A stretch of DNA of 64,000 bases from Neoarius graeffei (taxonomy: Eukaryota; Chordata; Actinopteri; Siluriformes; Ariidae), in NCBI RefSeq assembly GCF_027579695.1, contig NC_083570.1, positions 4,247,001 through 4,311,000 on the forward strand. Reading direction: 5' to 3'. Shown here piece by piece: positions 20,201 to 31,030 of the stretch. Made by a program: the position numbers and the translations under genes. Numbering within the stretch: position 1 is the stretch's first letter; the number at the start of each line of letters is the position of its first letter. Under the pieces are notes generated by a model. It did not search any database and was not told where the DNA came from. It saw nothing but the letters and a program-made list of their open reading frames with translations.

Positions 20201-21769
20201 CTCCTAGAAACACACACAACATGGACAACGAGTCATTTACAGTCCCAGTAAGAGAGGGAATGATAGATGAGCTTTAAATCTTGTGTGTGTGTCCGAACAG
20301 CTCAGTGCACAGACAGCAGTGGAGGACAATGAGAGGATCTTTACTGAGCTGATTAGCTCCATGGAGAAAAAGCGCTGGGGGGTGACGGAGCTGATCAGAG
20401 ATCAGGAGAAGGCTGAACTGAGTCGAGCTGAACGACTCCTGGAGCAACTGGAGCAGGAGATTGCTGATCTTCAGAGGAGAGTCACTGAGCTGGAGCAGCT
20501 TTCACACACACACGATCACATCCATTTCCTCCAGGTAACACTCACTGTCTGATCTACAGAGCCAGCTGTTCCTCACACACTCTCTAAAACACCTCTCATT
20601 AAGGCAACAATAAATGTCCCTGTCTGACATCACAAGTGGGTTTTACATTTCATTTGCTTTCTGTAGGTTTTAGCTTCTGGACGTCACTCTCCTCCACTTA
20701 TCGGACCAGATTTTCGCACATCCAGCATCACTGTCCATCAACATCTCTCATTTGATGGAGTGAGGAATTCTCTCTCAGATCTGAAAAAGAGACTCGAGGA
20801 ATTCTGTGAAGAGGAATTCAACAAAATCCCTCCACATGGTAAGAGGAGCTGTTCCTGCTGGAGAAACACAGTGATGTGTTATTTCTTAGCGATGCTCCTG
20901 CTTTCTTTTCTGCAGACACTTTATTCACCCGACACTTTGAACTAAAACACTGATTTAAAATGAATAAACTGACTGGATCACTTTAAACTCTTTCCATCTT
21001 TTACACAAACTCATGTTTCTATTTTTCTCTCCACAGCTGCAGCATTTCAGATCATTTCAGGACCAGAACCACAGAGCAGAGAAGAGTTTCTGAAATGTAC
21101 ATCTAACACAAACACACACTTCACATAAATATATTGTTTGAATTAAACCCAACATGTTCACATTGTTCAGTTTGGTTTTTCTCTTTTATTTTAGATTTCC
21201 GTTATCTGACTCTGGATCCCAACACGGCACATCGTCACCTCATTCTGTCTGAGAAGAACAGAGCGGTGAATGACAGTGGGAGAGAGCAGCGTTTCTCTGA
21301 TCATCCAGAGAGATTTGATTCCTGGGAGCAGGTGTTGTGTAAGGAGAGTGTGTGTGGTCGCTGTTACTGGGAGGTGGAGTGGAGCGGTGATGGTGGTGTG
21401 TCCATAGCAGTCTCATATAAAGGCATCAGCAGGAAAGGACGGGTTAATGAGTGTGGGTTTGGAGGCAACAATCAGTCCTGGAGTTTGCGGTGTGCTTCTT
21501 CTTCTTCTTCTTCTTCTTCTCTCTCTTTCTATCACGACAAGATTGAGACTGTTCTCAGAGGTCCATCACCCTCCAGAATAGGAGTGTATGTGGATCACAG
21601 TGCAGGAACTCTGTCCTTCTACAGCGTCTCTTACACAATGAAGCTCCTCCACAGAGTCCACACCACATTCACTCAGCCTCTATACGCTGGATTTGGGGTC
21701 TACAAAGTTTCTGGGTTCGCGTTCTACTGGTCTCCTGGTTCTACAGTGAGATTGTGTGATCGAGAATAA
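17288..21769 (+). CDS. TRIM A: finTRIM/TRIM16/TRIM25-like RING E3 ubiquitin ligase
   Basis: Six coding exons with canonical splice sites: 17288-17887, 20079-20174, 20301-20534, 20667-20838, 21037-21096, 21195-21769. They join in frame to 578 aa, and the 96-, 234- and 60-nt exons are the usual TRIM lengths. The RING finger (C18, C21, C33, H35, C38, C41, C57, C60) is complete. Two B-boxes follow (about 104-138 and 158-195), then a coiled coil (about 200-330) and PRY-SPRY (388-578; LDPNTAHRHL, WEVEWSG, GVYVDHSAGTLSFYSV). Such proteins are cytosolic E3 ligases; fish members are a large, antiviral-linked family. The codon TAA overlaps an AATAAA signal. An acceptor-like TTTCAG lies just before the ATG, suggesting a noncoding first exon. 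A Ser-rich microsatellite lies in the SPRY domain. The finTRIM label is by motif similarity only. Confidence 0.9.
18159..18830 (-). mobile_element. LINE 3' fragment (L1/Tx1-like) in TRIM A intron 1
   Basis: The minus strand encodes the C-terminal part of a LINE ORF2 with a CCHC-like motif (ECPFCSPRETVYVFLHC) followed by LFYWLGDILRSFDMNFTFQL. The 3' side ends in a T-run on the plus strand (about 18159), read as a poly(A) tail. About 110 bp of sequence is repeated on each side (18003-18113 and 18827-18937). The clade is inferred from the C-terminal motif. The fragment has stops and is not expressed. Confidence 0.65.
18965..19066 (-). pseudogene. Tc1-like family D remnant with empty retrotransposon site
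   Basis: In reverse complement it matches the sequence that flanks both ends of the 5-kb retrotransposon in arm B (42660-42723 and 47675-47745), including CCCCAAAATCTAGT and GAGCTCATTATAACAGCTT. Here the two flanks are contiguous, with a single copy of AAAGC (about 19016-19020 in complement). It is therefore the unoccupied paralogue of the insertion site. Confidence 0.85.
19069..19488 (-). mobile_element. Tc1-like family A fragment in TRIM A intron 1
   Basis: The terminal repeat (AGTGGCGCTTGAAAGTTTG) is followed by the reverse complement of the transposase C-terminus (LWKDLKRAVHVRK; AVIAAQGGHTRY). The 5' two thirds are missing, and the left gag of G4 abuts at about 19490. It is absent from arm B, so it arrived after the duplication. 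Confidence 0.88.
19490..19940 (-). mobile_element. Gmr1-like fragment G4 (LTR plus gag start) in TRIM A intron 1
   Basis: LTR on the minus strand at about 19940-19629, a primer-binding region TGGTGCCGAAAGCCAGGA, and about 120 bp of gag. It corresponds to the 5' end of G5 in arm B (38237 onward), in matching position relative to exon 2. It was therefore present before the duplication, and the rest of the element was later deleted in arm A. Confidence 0.85.
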
Positions 21770-21915
21770 AAGTGTGTAGTGTTTTCTGTAAAATTCCTGC
21801 ACGTTGCCACGTTGTTGCTCAATCGTCTGTTTCACTAGAACACAATCCAGCTGCACAAAAACACTCATTTTAATATTTAAGTTAAAACGTATAATGTTTT
21901 ATTATTATTATTATT

Positions 21916-22252
21916 CGTCACATGCACACTTCAAGTACAGTGAAATTCATCCTCTGCATTTAACCCATCTGAAGCAGTGAACACACGCACACCCAGAGCA
22001 GTGGGCAGCCCAGAGCACCCGGGGAGCAGTCAGGGGTTTGGTACCTTGCTCAAGGGCACCTCAGCCCAAGGCCGCCCCACGTCAACCTAACTGCATATCT
22101 TTGGACTGTGGGGGAAACTGGAGCACCCGGAGGAACCCCATGCAGACATGGGGAGAACATGCAAAGTCCAGACAGAAAGGCCCTCGCCGGCCACTGGGTT
22201 CGAACCCGGAACCTTCTTGCTGTGAGGCGACCGTGCTAACCACTACACCACC
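21916..22252 (-). mobile_element. SINE, type 2 (different tail)
   Basis: On the minus strand a DANA-like head and core end not in GAGATGAG but in a second 3' module (GGGTTAAATGCAGAGGATGAA, then AATAATAATAA). The same arrangement occurs at 62941-63321. Arm B lacks it, so it is a private insertion downstream of TRIM A. Confidence 0.82.
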
Positions 22253-22673
22253 ATAAATGTATAATAATTAAAGGTAGACTGCCTTTCAGATTTTTCTAAT
22301 TTAGGCCATAAAAAGAATTTTCCCTGACACCCAATTATTTTTTTAGTGGACTGAAAGCTACTGAATTCGACACTCAGACTTCAAATTTTATTACTTTTTT
22401 CCCCTAAAAGAACAATTAATGAATTTAGAGCCACGTGGCCCTAAATTCTCCGCCATTTTTTTCTTGCCTCACCGTGACGTTATCCAACATGTTATGTCGT
22501 GCATGAGGTGGTGGGGTTTCCCCATTGTGGGATACAAATTTGTACCCTGAGAGAACAATGGAGGACCGACTACAGTAACGGAAAGTGGGAAGAAAAAACT
22601 CTGTATTGCGAAGGAAAGGAAACGCAGGACCAAAATAATAAATGTCAGCAAACACAAAAATCAAAAAGATGAA
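22253..22673. other. Downstream flank shared with arm B, no gene seen
   Basis: AT-rich sequence containing AAGGTAGACTGCCTTTCAGA and CATGTTATGTCGTGCATGAG. It is matched in reverse complement by 35330-35850 of arm B. Open frames here are short and not shared intact between the arms. I see no conserved coding region. Confidence 0.6.
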
Positions 22674-22916
22674 TGTAACGGCTTCACTGATCTAGTGGAC
22701 ACTGAAACAGGCAGGCGGGATCAATGTCAGTTTCGTTTTTATTTTTTAAACTGTCACTTAACACAAAACATGCTTTTCAGCAGTTTCAAAATAAACTGTG
22801 TCACTGCACCGATGTGATTTCAGCCAGGGACAGAGATTCACACTGCACACACACACCACCTTCACCGGGCTCGTGCTCCACTCACCAACTGGCACTTGGC
22901 CACGCCCCCTACCACA
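22674..22916 (-). repeat. Solo Gmr1-family LTR, arm A
   Basis: On the minus strand it begins TGTGGTAGGGGGCGTGGCC and ends GCCGTTACA, with flanks GTGAA and ATGAA (4 of 5 matching). The arm B counterpart is 35042-35308. No internal sequence lies beside it, so it is a solo LTR formed by recombination before the duplication. Confidence 0.8.
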
Positions 22917-23189
22917 GTGAAAAAGAACCGTATACTGTCTTGCTCAACGAAATAAACTGCGCAGTATGATCGTGAATCAAGAGGTTGTTCACCAGAAGTT
23001 GTGCAATATACAGTAGGTGTATAGTCTAATTACACACATTTTCGCTCAGCGGTCTTCACCATCGCAATGATAAAAAAGAATCTTCTATGTAAACTATCTA
23101 ATGCACAGGAATAATATTTACATTGTGAAATCATGACATACTTTTCATTATGACTAACGAATATTGACTTGAACACGCTCAGTGTTTAT

Positions 23190-24440
23190 TGTTTATTGCA
23201 CATACAAGAACAAAATTGGCTTAACAAAATATACCAAATACTAAGACATGCAGGGGAGGCCTGAAACTTGATGGTTTTTCAAGAGCCTCCTCTTATTAAG
23301 ATAAAAATGACAATATTAATGTCAACTTATATAAAGCATAAAAAAGTTAATAATTAAAGTAATTGATCAATAGATAGCCGGGGAAACAAACATATAATTT
23401 GCTACAAGCAAATATATGAATTCATGGTAAAATAACAATGATGACATCCATTTGCTGAGTAAAATGATAGGAATAAGTTTCAGATCAACTTACTGAACAA
23501 AACTAAAATTAAACATGAAAACATCATCAATTATGAACAATTAATCGATAACAAGGATTTGGAAAGAGATCAGTGTAATTTTGTAGCTGGATTATTCTAG
23601 ATTTTCTTTAGCAGTTGCTTCTTGAAAAGGGGCAGCGACGTACTGTTTTGTAATTGTTTTTTTTAGACTATTCCATCCAAAGGGTTCTCTATACATTAAA
23701 GTAAACTGTCGCTGATTAGATTTGGTTCGAATCGGTCTTAAGTTATTGCACTGTCTTGTGTTGTGTTTGTGGATATCTGAGTTATATATAATGCTATCTC
23801 TGTAAAGTGCTGGTAAACATCAACTTCCATAGATGATTTTGTGAACAAAAAGACTAATCTGTAATTTGTTAATGTCGTATATTGTTAATACTTTGAAGTC
23901 ATGAAACAAATTTGTTGAAGGGAATGTATATGACACATTTGAAGCGATCCTAATAAAGCGTTTCTGTAGTAAGAGCAGTGGCTTAAGCGTTGTTGTGTAA
24001 GTGCTTGCCCTTATAATATTACAGCATGTTCGGTACGGGCAAATCTAGGTGTAGTATAGAATCATAAAAGTGTTTTTTGTGATAGTAAATTTCCAACTTT
24101 TCATATTATTCCGATATTTTTGTCTATCTTTTTGCGAATGAGCTCAACATGATTTTTCCATGCAAGTTTTTCATCTATTAAAACACCTAAGAAGCATCTG
24201 TGTATGTTGTCAATATATATTCTGGCATTTTTATGACAGTATTTTTTACTTTTTCCCACAAAGATGATAAAATTTGGTTTTTTTTAAATATATTTAAGGA
24301 CAGTTTGTTTGCTCAAAACCACTTATTTACCCTACTCATTTCAGAATTCATGGAGCTAACTAGGACATCAAAATTTCAGTGGGACATAAACAGGTTTGTG
24401 TTGCCTGCAAATACTAAAGTAAACAGTTTTTTTGGATACA
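23190..24440 (-). pseudogene. L2-like LINE reverse transcriptase, decayed
   Basis: On the minus strand a broken reading gives a corrupted catalytic box (FAGNTNLFMSH, where LINEs have F/Y-A-D-D), then MNSEMSRVNKWF, LSLNIFKKNQIL, and further down FLGVLIDEKLAWKNHVELI. These are RT palm and thumb motifs of CR1/L2-type LINEs. Many stops and frameshifts. The 3' end lies near 23190, at the outer boundary of arm A. No endonuclease domain remains in the window. Confidence 0.75.
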
Positions 24441-24823
24441 AATGCTAAGTTATTTACAGTGGTGCTTGAAAGTTTGTGAACCCTTTAGAATTTTCTATAT
24501 TTCTGCATAAATCTGACCTAAAACATCTTTAGATCTTCACACAAGTCCTAAAAGTAGATAAAGAGAACCCAGTCAAACAAATGAGACAAAAAATATTATA
24601 CTTGGTCATTTATTTATTGAGAGAAATGATCCAATATTACATATCTGTGAGTGGCAAAAGTATGTGAACCTCTAGGGTTAGCAGTTAATTTGAAGGTGAA
24701 ATTAGAGTCAGGTGTTTTCAATCAATGGGACGACAATCAGGTGTGAGTGGGCACCCTGTTTTATTTAAAGAACAGGGATCTATCAAAGTCTGATCTTCAC
24801 AACACGTTTGTGGAAGCGTATCA

Positions 24824-25831
24824 TGGCATGAACAAAGGAGATTTCTCAGGACCTCAGAAAAAGCATTGCTGATGGTCATCAGGCTGGAAAAGGTTACAAA
24901 ACCATCTCTAAAGAGTTTGGACTCCACCAATCCACAGTCAGACAGATTGTGTACAAATAGAGGAAATTCAAGACCATTGTTACCCTCCCCATGAGTGCAT
25001 GACCGACAAAGATCACTCCAAGAGCAAAGCGTGTAATAGTCGGCGAGGTCACAAAGGACCCCAGGGTAACTTCTTAGCAACTGAAGGCCTCTCTCACATT
25101 GGCTAATGTTAATGTTCATGAGTCCACCATCAGGAGAACACTGAACAACAATGGTGTGCATGGCAGGGTTGCAAGGAGAAAGCCACTGCTCTCCAAAAAG
25201 AACATTGCTGCTCGTCTGCAGTTTGCTAAAGATCATGTGGACAAGTCAAAAGGCTATTGGAAAAATGTTTTTTGGACAGATAAGACCAAAATAGAACTTT
25301 TTGGTTCAAATGAGAAGTGTTATGTTTGGAGAAAAGAAAACACTGGATTCCAGCATAAGAACCTTATCCCATCTGTGAAACATGGTGGTGGTAGTATCAT
25401 GGTTTGGGAATGTTTTGCTGCATCTGGGCCAGGACGGCTTGCCATCATTGCTGGAACAATGAATTATAGCGGCGAATTCTAAAGGGAAATGTCAGGACAT
25501 CTATCCATGAACTGAATCTCAAGAGAAGGCGGGTCATGCAGCAAGACAATGACCCTAAGCACACAAGTCATTCTACCAAAGAATAGTTAAAAAAGTTAAT
25601 GTTTTGGAATGGCCAAGTCAAAGTCCTGACCTTCATCCAATCGAAATGTTGTGGAAGGACCTGAAGCGAGCAGTTCATGTGAGGAAACCCACCAACATCC
25701 CAGAGTTGAAGCTGTTCTGTACGGAGGAATGGTCTAAAATTCCTCCAAGCCGGTGTGCAGGACTGATCAACAGTTACCGCAAACGTTTAGTTGCAGTTAT
25801 TGCTGCACAAGGGGATCACACCAGATACTGA
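24824..25831 (+). pseudogene. Tc1-like transposase, family A, broken
   Basis: Colinear with the copy 1 transposase: KGYKTISKEFGLHQSTVRQI, then NVHESTIRRTLNNNGVHG, the DDE block WTDKTKIELFG (the D-E pair reads D-K here), HGGGSIMVWECFAASGPG, and the C-terminus (25604-25831) LWKDLKRAVHVRK to AVIAAQGDHTRY. At least four stops or frameshifts interrupt it (for example near 24955, 25000 and 25480). Not functional. Confidence 0.9.
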
Positions 25832-26000
25832 AAGCAAACGTTCACATACTTTTGCCACTCACAGATATGTAATATTGGATCATTTTCCTCAATAAATAAA
25901 TGACCAAGTATAATATTTTTGTCTTGTTTGTTTAACTGGGTTCTCTTTATTTACTTTTAGGACTTGTGTGAAAATCTGATGATGTTTCAGGTCATATTTA

Positions 26001-29000
26001 GATTAGATTAGATTAGATTAGATTAGATTAGATTAGATTAGATTAGATTAGATTAGATTAGATTAGATTAGATTAGAATTTTATTGATCCCTTTGGGAGG
26101 GTTCCCTCAGGGAAATTAAAATTTCAGTAGCATCATTATAGGATAAACAGAGAACAGAACAGAAAAAAGAGAGAACTTCTAGATAAATTTAGTCTTTAGA
26201 AAACTTCTAGATAAATAAATTAAGTATTTACATATACAAATATATTAAAAAAGGATTTGAAAAAAGTCCAGCAGGAGAGGTATTGCACATTTTTATTGCA
26301 CATTGTCCAGTATTGCTTTTTGTCAAGCTAGGCTACTGCTCCTTCCCGTCCTCTGTCCTCCTGTTACCCCCCCCCCCCCCCCCCCCCCCCCAGAGAGGAG
26401 ATGTACAGTCTGATGGCGTGAGGGACAAAGGAGTTTTTAAGTCTGTTAGTCCTGCACTTGGGAAGGAGCAATCTGTCACAGAATGCTGAACAGGCTCCTC
26501 TGGTTGCTGATGACAGTGTGCAGAGGGTGACTGGCATCATCCATGATGTTCAGTAGTTTGTCCATAGTCCTCTTCTCTGCCACTGTCACCAGAGACTCCA
26601 GCTTCATGCCAACCACAGAGCTGGCCCGCCTGATCAGATTGTCCAGCCTGGATGTGTCCTTCTTGGATGTGCTGCCCCCCGAGGACACCACGGTGTAAAA
26701 CAGGACACTGGTGACCACAGACTGATAGAACATCCACAGGAGTTTCCTGCAGATGTTAAAGGACTGCAGCCTCCTCAGGAAGTATAGCCTGCTCTGTCTT
26801 TTTCTGTACAATTGGTTGGTGTTGCAAGTCCAGTCCAGCTTGCTGTCCAGCTACAGCCTGAGGTACTTGTAGGAGTCCACAGCCTCCACCTCGACTCTCT
26901 CGATCAGAACTGGTCATGACCTTGGTCTGGACCTCCCAAAATCAATGACCAGCTCCTTGGTCTTCGAGGTGTTGAGCTGCAGATAGTTCCTGTTGCACCA
27001 AACAGCAAAGTCCCTCACCAGGCTCCTATACTCCTCCTCTCTGTTGTCCCTGATACACCCCACAATGGCTGTGTCATCGGCGAACTTCTAAACATGACAC
27101 AGCTCTGAGTTGTAGCAGAAGTCTGCAGTATACAGGCTGAAGAGAAGAGGGGCCAGCACTGTGCCCTGGGGTGCTCCAGTGCTGCTAATCACAGTGTCAG
27201 ACATGATGTCCTTCAGCCTGATGTACTGCGGCCTGCCGGTGAGGTAGCTGGAGATCCAGGTGACCAGGTAGGGGTCCACTCACATCCTGTTCAGTTTGTC
27301 CTGAAGCATAAGGGTCTAGATGGTGTTGAAGGCACTCGAGAAGTCCAAGAAGAGGATCCTCACTGTGCCATTTCCCTGATCCAGATGCGAGTGGGCTCAG
27401 TGTAGCAGGTAGAGGATGGCGTCTTCCACACCAACACCTGCCCAGTATGCAAATTGCAGACAGTCCTGGGCATGTTACACCTGGGGTCTGAGGAGGCTGA
27501 GGAAGAGCCGCTCCAACATCTTCATCAGATGTGAAGTGAGTCCCACCAGTCGGAAGTCATTCAGCTCAATGGACTGGTTCTTCTTGGGAACTGGAACAAT
27601 ATATGATGTCTTCCAGAGGGTGGGTACTCTCCCCTGCTGCAGGCTGAGGTTGAAGATGCATTGGAGTGGTTCACCCAGTTCAGCAGCACAGGTCTTCAGT
27701 AGTTGGGGACACACCTTGTCCAGGCCTGCTGCTTTCCTGTGGTGAAGCTTCCTCAGTTGACCTCTGACCTGGTCTGCAGTAATGCATGGAGGAGTCTGTG
27801 TTGAGGTGGGGGGAGGGGGAGGCTGCTGCAATGACTGGGGGGAGGTGTGTTGAGGGAAGAGGGAGAGATGGCTGCAGTGAGGGGGAGGGTGGGTGGTTGA
27901 AGCGGTTGAAGAAGTCATTCAGCTCGTTCGCCCTCTCCACTGTCCCCTCAACGACTCTGGTCTTTGTGTTGTGGCCTGTGATGGTTTTCACACCTTCCCA
28001 GACCTCCCTCATGCTGTTCTCCTTCAGCTTCTGCTCCACCTTTCTCCTGTAGCTGTCCTTAGCTTCCCTCATGCAACGTTTCACGTCCTGCTGTGCTGCT
28101 TTCATTGCCTCCCTGTCTCTGCTCCTGAAGGTGGCCTTCTTCCTGTTGAGGACAGCTTTGACTTCCTGTGTTACCCATGGCTTGTTATTAGTGTAACACC
28201 GTACAGTCTTAGCAGGGGAGACCACATCTGCACAGAAGTTGAGCTAATCCGTCAGACAGTGTGTCAGGCCCTCTATGTCCTCACAGTGTGGGCTAAGCAG
28301 CACATCCCGGTCCATGGTGTCATAACAGTCTCTGAGGGCATCTTCCATTTCAGGGGACCACCTCCTGATGGAGCTAATTTGGACCAGGGGGGTGTACTTC
28401 GGCTGTAGACGAACCAGGTTGTAGTCAGACTTCCCTAGTGGGGGATGGGTGTGACTCTGTATGCATCCCTCACATTAGCATACAGCAAGTCAGTTGTTCC
28501 ATTGCTCCTACTTGGACAGTCCACAGCCTGGTAAAAAGCAGCCAAAGTAGAGTCCAAAGTAGCATGATTAAAGTCCCCAGAAACAATCATAAATGCCTCA
28601 GGGTGCTGTGTCTGCAGCCTTGCTGTGACAGAGTGAATCCTCTCACATGCAGCAGCTGCGTCTGCCCTTGTAGGGATGTAAACACAGATGGTGATCACGT
28701 GACTGAACTCCCTCGGCAGATAATATGGCCGCAGGCTAACGGCTAGCAGCTCCAAGTCTGGGCAACATAAGATTGTCTTTACAGAGATATGTTCCGGGTT
28801 ACACCAGTGGTTGTTCACATAAATGTTGAGTCCCCCACCTTTGCCTTTCCCGCATGCTTTAGTGTCTCTGTCAGCTCTCACAACAGTGAATCCCCACAGG
28901 TCCACGTTAGCATCCGGTACGAGATGTGTTAGCCATGTCTCCATCAAGATAAATAAGCTGTTCCCCTGGTAAATCCGCTGGTTGTTCAGTGCGGATAGCT

Positions 29001-29390
29001 CGTCGACCTTGTTCAGCAGCGAGTTCACATTCCCCATAATAACGGAGGGATTGGATGGTTTGCAGCACCGCCGGTTGTCCACTAGCCTAGCCTTCAGCTT
29101 AGCCCTGGCTTTGCAGCCCCTGGGTCTCCTCCTCAGCTCCACCGGGATGGGGTGTCATATCCTGGCTCGTCCCATTGTTTTCACGGCCAGCAGTTCCTTT
29201 CTCGAATAAGCAAGAAAACTGGCTCCTGGTTGCGTGTTAAAGTTAAAAATATCCATGTGATATGAAGAAAAACACTATGTCTTCATAAGAAGAGCAGAAA
29301 TGTAAAAAGGTGGAAAAAAGAGGTTTAAAGAACTAAAAACTACAGAGCTACTGGAGAGGCAGCCGTCTTCCACAGCACCACTACACTTTT
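26001..29390 (-). mobile_element. Rex1-like LINE copy 2, inserted in a Tc1 terminal repeat
   Basis: Same family as 3076-7460. It has an unbroken (GATTA)n tail (about 26000-26073), a 3' UTR with TTTATTGATCCCTTTGGGAG, a C-run at about 26366-26390, and a 5' UTR ending GGCTGCCTCTCCAGTAGC near 29350. Its target is the right terminal repeat of Tc1 copy 2. The target duplication is short or lost. It is close to full length. Confidence 0.9.
26476..29250 (-). pseudogene. Rex1-like LINE ORF, copy 2, broken
   Basis: Minus-strand order: N-terminus and APE endonuclease in one long frame (29142-28435; NVDLWGFTVVRADRDTKAC, VSGDFNHATLDS), linker and RT start (28225-27475; YRRKVEQKLKENSMREVW), the RT core STGAPQGTVLAPLLFSLYT (about 27170), and the C-terminal part (26811-26476; LYFLRRLQSFNICRKLLW). 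The endonuclease frame is better kept than in copy 1 (it retains NSLFILMETWL). Frameshifts lie near 28430, 27470 and 27080. Non-functional. Confidence 0.9.
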
Positions 29391-29787
29391 TCTATGCAGA
29401 AATCTAGAAAATTCAAAAGGGTTCACAAAATTTCAAGCACCACTGTAGTATAGGGTGACCAGATTTCTCTAGTCTGAAACCGGGACACTTTTGCGCGTGA
29501 CCATGCTCATGCACGCACACCTTTTTTTTACGTAAACGTGACACTCAGAGAGGTGCTCTATCATTTTGTTGAAGCTCACATTTATCAACATCTCACATGA
29601 AATAAAACAAGCAGGCATTTTTGTTATCTAGTAGCATAGTGGTATACAGATCAGTTAAATTATGGTCAGACAACAGATTTTGTAATGGCTGAGAATAGGC
29701 CAGGCTATGTCCATAGGCCAAATTTAAACTGATTTATTTCACCTGTTTGTGAGAACACCAAGAAGAATGCATATGCACATGTAGGCT

Positions 29788-30162
29788 CATCATCATTATC
29801 ATTATCTCTAGCCACTTTATCCTTCTACAGGGTCGCAGGCAAGCTGGAGCCTATCTCAGCTGACTACGGGCGAAAGGCGGGGTACACCCTGGACAAGTCG
29901 CCAGGTCATCACAGGGCTGACACATAGACACAGACAACCATTCACACTCACATTCACACCTACGGTCAATTTAGAGTCACCAGTTAACCTAACCTGCATG
30001 TCTTTGGACTGTGGGGGAAACCGGAGCACCCGGAGGAAACCCATGTGGACACGGGGAGAACATGCAAACTCCACACAGAAAGGTCCTTGCTGGCCATGGG
30101 GCTCGAACCCGGACCTTCTTGCTGTGAGGCGACAGCGCTAACCACTACACCACCGTGCCGCC
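29788..30162 (-). mobile_element. V-SINE/DANA-like SINE
   Basis: Complete minus-strand copy with perfect 12-bp duplications CACATGTAGGCT at 29776-29787 and 30163-30174. The tail reads (ATG)n-rich rather than clean GAGATGAG. Confidence 0.93.
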
Positions 30163-30434
30163 CACATGTAGGCTATATCTCTAAAATTGTATGCACTATA
30201 GCATGAACTTAAAAAGTAGATATGTGACCTCAACATAGCCTCGGTCAGAATCAACCTTACTAACCATTTCCCACAACTGAAAAAATAAAGCAAGAAGATG
30301 TGTACAATAGTGAACAATTTAATGGAAGGTGCAACAGGCTGTTCAACACAGCAATATGGCCAAACTGTCAGAATGGTATGTTAAACAGAAACAAAAAAGA
30401 GACAAGTGATTTGAGAATATATACCGGTACCTCG

Positions 30435-31030
30435 GAAGCCGAGAGAGACCCTTCATATAATCCTTTTTTTTTATTCACCTTGTTATCCCGAGATAACGAC
30501 ATAATTAATTCAGGATGTCGAGAAAACAACACAACTAATTCGAGATCTCATGAAAACAAAACAATTATTTCATGATCTCGAGTAAACAGCTGAGAAATGG
30601 TTCATTCAGGTGCGCCAAGAGACTTGTGATATGCTGACTTTGGGGCTATTTCTCATTCTGTATAGACGCAACTTTGGTCATTAGAATGTCTGGAATAATC
30701 GATCACCTAATAAGGCAATATTTTGATCAGGGGTTGACACAGGGAGAGATTGCATTAAGTCTTTTAATAAGGGATAATTTCAAAATTAGTCCGCGGCACC
30801 TCCGCAGAAGACTGGCCTGGCTTCCTCTCTACCGACAGAGATACAGTGATCCAGCTGAGATCATGAAATAATTGTTTTGTTTTCTCGAGATCTCGGAATA
30901 ACGGTTTTGTTTTCTCGAGATCTCGAATTAGTTGTGTTGTTTTCTTGAGATCCTGAATTAATTATGTCATTATCTCGGGATAACAAGGTGAATAAAAAAA
31001 GATTATATGAAGGGCCTCTCGCGGCTTCCG
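30435..31030. mobile_element. DNA transposon relic with ~180-bp inverted repeats
   Basis: The left arm (from CGGAAGCCGAGAGAG, about 30435 to 30590) and the right arm (about 30865-31030, ending CGCGGCTTCCG) are inverted repeats about 160-180 bp long. Both contain CTTGTTATCCCGAGATAA and several CTCGAGA-type palindromes. The centre encodes a short HTH-like frame (30674-30871). No clear target duplication. It is nested inside the GGGTGACCAG element. Confidence 0.75.
30674..30871 (+). pseudogene. HTH-like N-terminus of an integrase-type transposase
   Basis: A 65-residue frame with LIRQYFDQGLTQGEIALSLL, then ISPRHLRRRLAWLPLYRQR. This layout (a short helix pair, then a positively charged recognition helix) resembles the N-terminus of fish proteins with a retroviral-type integrase core, possibly the IS3EU group. 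That assignment is from memory and unproven. The frame ends at the right inverted repeat, so any catalytic domain has been deleted. Confidence 0.45.

Larger units (their letters stand above)
16385..23190 (+). repeat. Inverted duplication, arm A
   Basis: Sequence from about 16385 to 23190 reappears in reverse complement at about 34780-49640. Shared blocks include the upstream flank (16390-16690 and 49310-49620), a SINE, all six TRIM exons with introns, a Gmr1-like 5' end, Tc1-D sequence, the downstream flank with AAGGTAGACTGCCTTTCAGA, and a solo LTR. Arm A also has private insertions (a Tc1-A fragment and a SINE at 21916) and lacks the 5-kb retrotransposon of arm B. Confidence 0.9.
24457..29445 (+). 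mobile_element. Tc1-like transposon, family A, copy 2, with a LINE inside
   Basis: Both terminal repeats are present: CAGTGGTGCTTGAAAGTTTG at 24457, and its complement ending CAAGCACCACTG at 29445. Both are flanked by TA (24455-24456 and 29446-29447). A Rex1-like LINE (26001-29390) sits inside the right terminal repeat. Without the LINE the element is about 1.6 kb, the normal Tc1 length. Confidence 0.93.
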
